From the NCBI RefSeq assembly GCF_014230315.1, contig NZ_JACLAW010000016.1, positions 29,505 through 93,504 of the forward strand: DNA of 64,000 nucleotides. Direction: 5' to 3'. The position numbers and the translations under genes are program-made. Position 1 is the stretch's first letter; every line of letters starts with the position of its first letter. This document shows, in pieces, positions 61,035 to 64,000 of this stretch. The notes below the pieces were generated by a model. It did no database searches. It was not told the DNA's origin and saw only the letters and a list, made by a program, of their open reading frames with translations. The stretch comes from Novosphingobium flavum. Its GTDB lineage: Bacteria; Pseudomonadota; Alphaproteobacteria; Sphingomonadales; Sphingomonadaceae.

Positions 61035-62225
61035 TCAACTCGTCTTGCGCGCGACCCTGAGGATCGCGAAGCCGATCAGGGCCGACACGGCCGAGCCGGC
61101 GAGGATGCCGAGCTTGGCCTGCTCCACCAGCTCCGGCGCGGCGGGGAAGGCGAGGCCGGCGATGAACAGGCTCATGGTGAAGCCGATCCCGCACAGGGCG
61201 GAGAGACCCCAGAGCTGCGCCCAGCTGGCGCCGACGGGGCGCGGGGCGAAGCCGGTGCGGTCGGCCAGTGCCATCGCGCCCAGCACCCCGGCCTGCTTGC
61301 CCAGCACCAGCCCGGCGGCAATGGCCAGCGGCAGAGGCTCGAACATTGCGGCAAGGCCCTGTCCCGCAAGGTGAACCCCGGCATTGGCAAAGCCGAACAG
61401 GGGCACGATGACATAGGCGCTGAGCGGGGCGAGGGCATGTTCGAGCCGGAGCAGCAGGCTGTCGCCGCTGTGCTTTGCCGGGCGCAGCGGGATGGTGAAG
61501 GCGGCAAGGACGCCCGCCACCGTGGCATGGACGCCCGAATGGAGCACGGCGAACCAGGCCAACGCGCCGAGCGCGGCATAGGGCAGGGCATGGCCTAACC
61601 GCCGCCAGCCGAGCACGGCCATGCAGGCCAGCGCCGCGCCGGCAAGGCCCAGCCAGGCAAGGTCGATCGAGGGGGTATAGGCCAGAGCGATGATCGCCAC
61701 GGCGCCGAGGTCGTCGACGATCGCCACGGTGAGCAGGAACAGGCGCAGCGATGGGGGCAGGCCCTTGCCGGCCAGCGCGAGGACACCCACGGCAAAGGCG
61801 ATGTCGGTCGCCGCCGGGATGGCCCAGCCCGAACCGAGCCCGGGCCTGCCGGCCGCCACAGCCAGGAAAACGAGCGCCGGGGCGGCCATCCCAGTCGCCG
61901 CCGCCAGCACCGGAAGACGGCGCCGCGCGGGCGTGGCCAGTTCGCCGTCCAGCACCTCGCGCTTGATCTCGAGGCCGACGACGAAGAAGAACAGCGCCAT
62001 CAGGGCGTCGTTGATCCACAGGTGCAGCGTGGCAAGGTGGGCCAGCGGGGTCCACCCGAGCGGGGCGTGGAACAGGTCGTGATACCAGCCCTGCGCGGGG
62101 GAATTGGCGAGGATGAGCGCCGCGCCGGCAGCCGCGATCAGCAGCAGCCCTGCGCCCACGTCTCCGTGCAGGAGGCGGAAAATGCCGGCCGCGGCACGGG
62201 TGACGACATGGCGATTTCGGAGCAT
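61035..62225 (-). CDS. nhaA: Na+/H+ antiporter NhaA
   Basis: 396 residues, about twelve membrane helices. The ion-binding Asp pair is in TVAIVDDLGAVAII, with ATDIAFAVGVLAL (further Asp) in an earlier helix. FVVGLEIKREVLDGEL near the N-terminus is a family signature. It exchanges cytoplasmic Na+ for protons. It is divergent from the glycosyltransferase gene by about 95 bases and convergent with gloA. Confidence 0.95.
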   Translation of the reverse strand: MLRNRHVVTRAAAGIFRLLHGDVGAGLLLIAAAGAALILANSPAQGWYHDLFHAPLGWTPLAHLATLHLWINDALMALFFFVVGLEIKREVLDGELATPARRRLPVLAAATGMAAPALVFLAVAAGRPGLGSGWAIPAATDIAFAVGVLALAGKGLPPSLRLFLLTVAIVDDLGAVAIIALAYTPSIDLAWLGLAGAALACMAVLGWRRLGHALPYAALGALAWFAVLHSGVHATVAGVLAAFTIPLRPAKHSGDSLLLRLEHALAPLSAYVIVPLFGFANAGVHLAGQGLAAMFEPLPLAIAAGLVLGKQAGVLGAMALADRTGFAPRPVGASWAQLWGLSALCGIGFTMSLFIAGLAFPAAPELVEQAKLGILAGSAVSALIGFAILRVARKTS

Positions 62226-62319
62226 CGCCGGTAATTCGGTCGTAACCGTGATCTTTGCAAGACCGCTTTACTTTAGTTACATAGTGTTCCCGGGGGATTT
62301 TACAGGGGGATTCGACCGC

Positions 62320-63792
62320 ATGGCCTATTGGGCCCATGCCCTAGCCGCTTCGTCGTTCGTGATGACACCGCTGCAGTGGCTGCAGGTGGTTCAGTACGAA
62401 CTGATGCTGTTCGCGGGCTTCTGGTTCGTGATCGGCATGGCCGACGAACTGGCGATCGACGTGGCTTGGATCTGGCTGCTGCTGCGCGGCCGGGTGCGTT
62501 CGGCGTGGCTCAAGGAAGATGTCTCTTCGCGCCCGCTGACCGGGGTGGCCGCGGTTTTCATCCCGGCCTGGCGCGAAGCCGGCGTGATCGGCGCCACGAT
62601 CAGCCACGCGCTCGGCGCCTGGGGGCATGCCGAGCTCAGGCTCTATATCGGCTGTTATCGCAACGATCCCGATACCATCGCCGCGGCGATGAAGGCCGCC
62701 GCCAGCGATCGCCGGGTCCGGCTGGTGATCCATGATCGCAACGGGCCGACCACCAAGGCCGATTGCCTCAACCGGCTTTACGGCGCCCTGACCGAGGATG
62801 AACTGCGCTCGGGCCAGCGGGCGCGCTTCGTGGTGCTGCATGATGCGGAAGACATGGTTCACCCCGCCGCGCTGGTGGTGATGGACGCCGCGCTCGATGG
62901 CGCCGGTTTCGTCCAGCTGCCGGTTCGCCCCGAAACCATGCCTCAGTCGCCGTGGGTTTCGGGCCACTATGCCGACGAATTCACCGAGAGCCATGCCAAG
63001 GCGATGGTCGTGCGCGATGCGATCGGCGCAGCGCTGCCGGCGGCCGGGGTGGGCTGCGCGATCTCGCGCGAGATTCTGCATGAGCTGGCCGAGGCCCGCA
63101 AGGCCGAGCTGGAGCGCAGCGAAGGCCCGTCCCGCAATCGCCGCGCCGGCCCCTTCGCGCCGGAATGCCTGACCGAGGATTACGAGCTGGGCTGGCGTAT
63201 CGCGCGCAGCGGCCGGCGCGGGCGGTTTCTGCGGCTGCGCGACCAGGACGGCCAGCTGATCGCGACCCGCTCCTATTTCCCCGACACGCTGGGCGAGGCG
63301 GTGCGCCAGAAGACCCGCTGGGTCCACGGCATCGCTTTCCAGTCGTGGGACCGGCTGGGCTGGTGGGGCCGGACGGCCGACCTGTGGATGGCCCTGCGTG
63401 ACCGGCGCGGGCCGCTGGTGGCGCTGGTCCTGTTCACGGCCTATCTGCTGGTGGTGATCGGCACCGCGCTTGGCGCGGCCGAGGGGGCCCGGCTGATCAC
63501 GCCCCTGGCCAGCCCGCCCGAAGTGCGGATGCTGATGACGCTCTGCCTGGCTGGACTGGCCTGGCGACTGCTGCTGCGCTTCGTATTCACGGCGCGCGAA
63601 TATGGCATTTCCGAAGGGCTGCGCGCGGTCCTGCGCATTCCGGTCGCCAACGTGATTGCGATCATCGCCGGGCGCCGTGCCTTGCTCGCCTATCTCCGCA
63701 GCCTCAACGGCACCGCGGTCACATGGGAAAAGACCGAGCACCGAGGCCATCCGGCCCTGGCCTCCCTTGCCGCGCGGGAGGCACGGGCATGA
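62320..63792 (+). CDS. membrane-bound GT2-type glycosyltransferase (NfrB-like)
   Basis: 490 residues. An N-terminal membrane segment (about 25-50) precedes a GT2-type domain (about 75-350) with the DxD-like HDAEDMVHP, the acceptor-side EDYELGWRI and the QKTRW (QxxRW-type) motif of processive enzymes; two or three membrane helices follow. It resembles the glycosyltransferase half of NfrB but lacks its C-terminal MshEN extension. ATG 62320 has AGGGGGA upstream. It overlaps the next gene by 4 bases, pointing to an operon that continues beyond the window. Confidence 0.85.
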   Translation: MAYWAHALAASSFVMTPLQWLQVVQYELMLFAGFWFVIGMADELAIDVAWIWLLLRGRVRSAWLKEDVSSRPLTGVAAVFIPAWREAGVIGATISHALGAWGHAELRLYIGCYRNDPDTIAAAMKAAASDRRVRLVIHDRNGPTTKADCLNRLYGALTEDELRSGQRARFVVLHDAEDMVHPAALVVMDAALDGAGFVQLPVRPETMPQSPWVSGHYADEFTESHAKAMVVRDAIGAALPAAGVGCAISREILHELAEARKAELERSEGPSRNRRAGPFAPECLTEDYELGWRIARSGRRGRFLRLRDQDGQLIATRSYFPDTLGEAVRQKTRWVHGIAFQSWDRLGWWGRTADLWMALRDRRGPLVALVLFTAYLLVVIGTALGAAEGARLITPLASPPEVRMLMTLCLAGLAWRLLLRFVFTAREYGISEGLRAVLRIPVANVIAIIAGRRALLAYLRSLNGTAVTWEKTEHRGHPALASLAAREARA

Positions 63793-64000
63793 TCGTCGAA
63801 CGGCGTACGCGCGGGCAGCCGGTCGTTGCCCTCGTCCTGGTCTTGGGCAGCTGGGTCGGCGCGCGGGCGCTGGCCTGGGAGCATGCGATCCATGCCGCCG
63901 AGGACGTCATCGCTCACGAGGCCGGCGCCGCGCGCCCGGCCTTGATGCGCGCGGCCCGCGCCCTGATCGGCGGGCATGGCCGCGCCGCCGGCCATGCCCG
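63789..64000 (+). CDS. N-terminal part of an unknown protein (cut by window edge)
   Basis: 70 residues visible. A basic start is followed by one hydrophobic segment (VVALVLVLGSWVGARALAW), then a soluble Ala/Arg/His-rich part. It is coupled to the glycosyltransferase through an ATGA overlap, so it is probably part of the same cell-surface or polysaccharide system, for example an NfrA- or chain-length-related protein. No family can be assigned from this fragment. Confidence 0.6.
   Translation, partial: MIVERRTRGQPVVALVLVLGSWVGARALAWEHAIHAAEDVIAHEAGAARPALMRAARALIGGHGRAAGHA

Overview
The window is a high-GC stretch of an alphaproteobacterial chromosome. It most likely comes from Sphingomonadales, and Novosphingobium or a close relative is my best guess. 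The pointers are a ChpT-type phosphotransferase, serS-surE beside an NlpD-like gene, a DUF3297 protein, a TorF-family porin, a very large TonB-dependent receptor, FnrL/FixK-type and RpoH-type promoter motifs, and three families of short palindromic repeats. There is no CRISPR array, insertion sequence, integrase or recognisable prophage. This is core chromosome with a few accessory inserts. Identifications come from reading motifs by eye; no database search was run.

Layout. 1-7.3 kb: end of ftsH, rpoZ, dnaB, a UPF0262 gene, a GH25-like protein with altered catalytic residues, cdd, a SIR2-like protein, and the L11-L1 operon. 7.3-13.1 kb: a cupin, a chorismate-lyase-like protein overlapping a CinA-type domain protein, corA, a cation diffusion facilitator, rimO and a DUF1761 membrane protein. 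13.2-16.1 kb: the serS-surE-nlpD operon (minus strand). 16.2-22.8 kb: two DUF2892 genes, a TonB-C protein, tRNA-Val, DUF3297, a CHAP protein, der, and a DUF418 gene behind a Sel1/SPOR gene. 23-25.6 kb: ParA, a ribbon-helix-helix candidate and a TPR/SPOR lipoprotein. 25.8-31 kb: an MHYT membrane protein, pyrB with a pseudo-dihydroorotase, a very long GC-rich hairpin, and sppA. 31.2-35.4 kb: tRNA-Leu, tig, clpP, clpX. 35.6-43 kb: two unknown exported proteins, an HbpS-like protein, a PD40 propeller protein behind an FNR-type box, a zinc-ribbon metallopeptidase and a zinc exporter. 43.2-48.6 kb: a TonB-dependent receptor, mtgA and an outer-membrane protein. 48.6-54.7 kb: a Pit transporter with a Nudix-DUF47 fusion, rpoH, an RluD-type synthase, a JAMM peptidase, chpT and an amidase. 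54.8-64 kb: rnpB, a tannase-family protein, ugd with a phosphatase, a TorF porin, gloA, nhaA, and the start of a glycosyltransferase locus.

Themes. Proteostasis is dense: FtsH, ClpP, ClpX, trigger factor, SppA and RpoH all lie here. Cell-wall remodelling recurs: GH25-like, NlpD-like, CHAP, SPOR proteins, MtgA and an amidase. At least three proteins look like pseudo-enzymes that keep a fold but have lost catalytic or metal residues (GH25-like, NlpD-like, dihydroorotase-like). The items most worth a second look are the Nudix-DUF47 fusion next to pit, the ParA/RHH/SPOR cluster, the stand-alone SIR2-like protein, the 37-bp perfect inverted repeat between pyrB and sppA, the exact FNR-type box at 40525, and a dispersed palindromic 15-mer that also sits inside rnpB.
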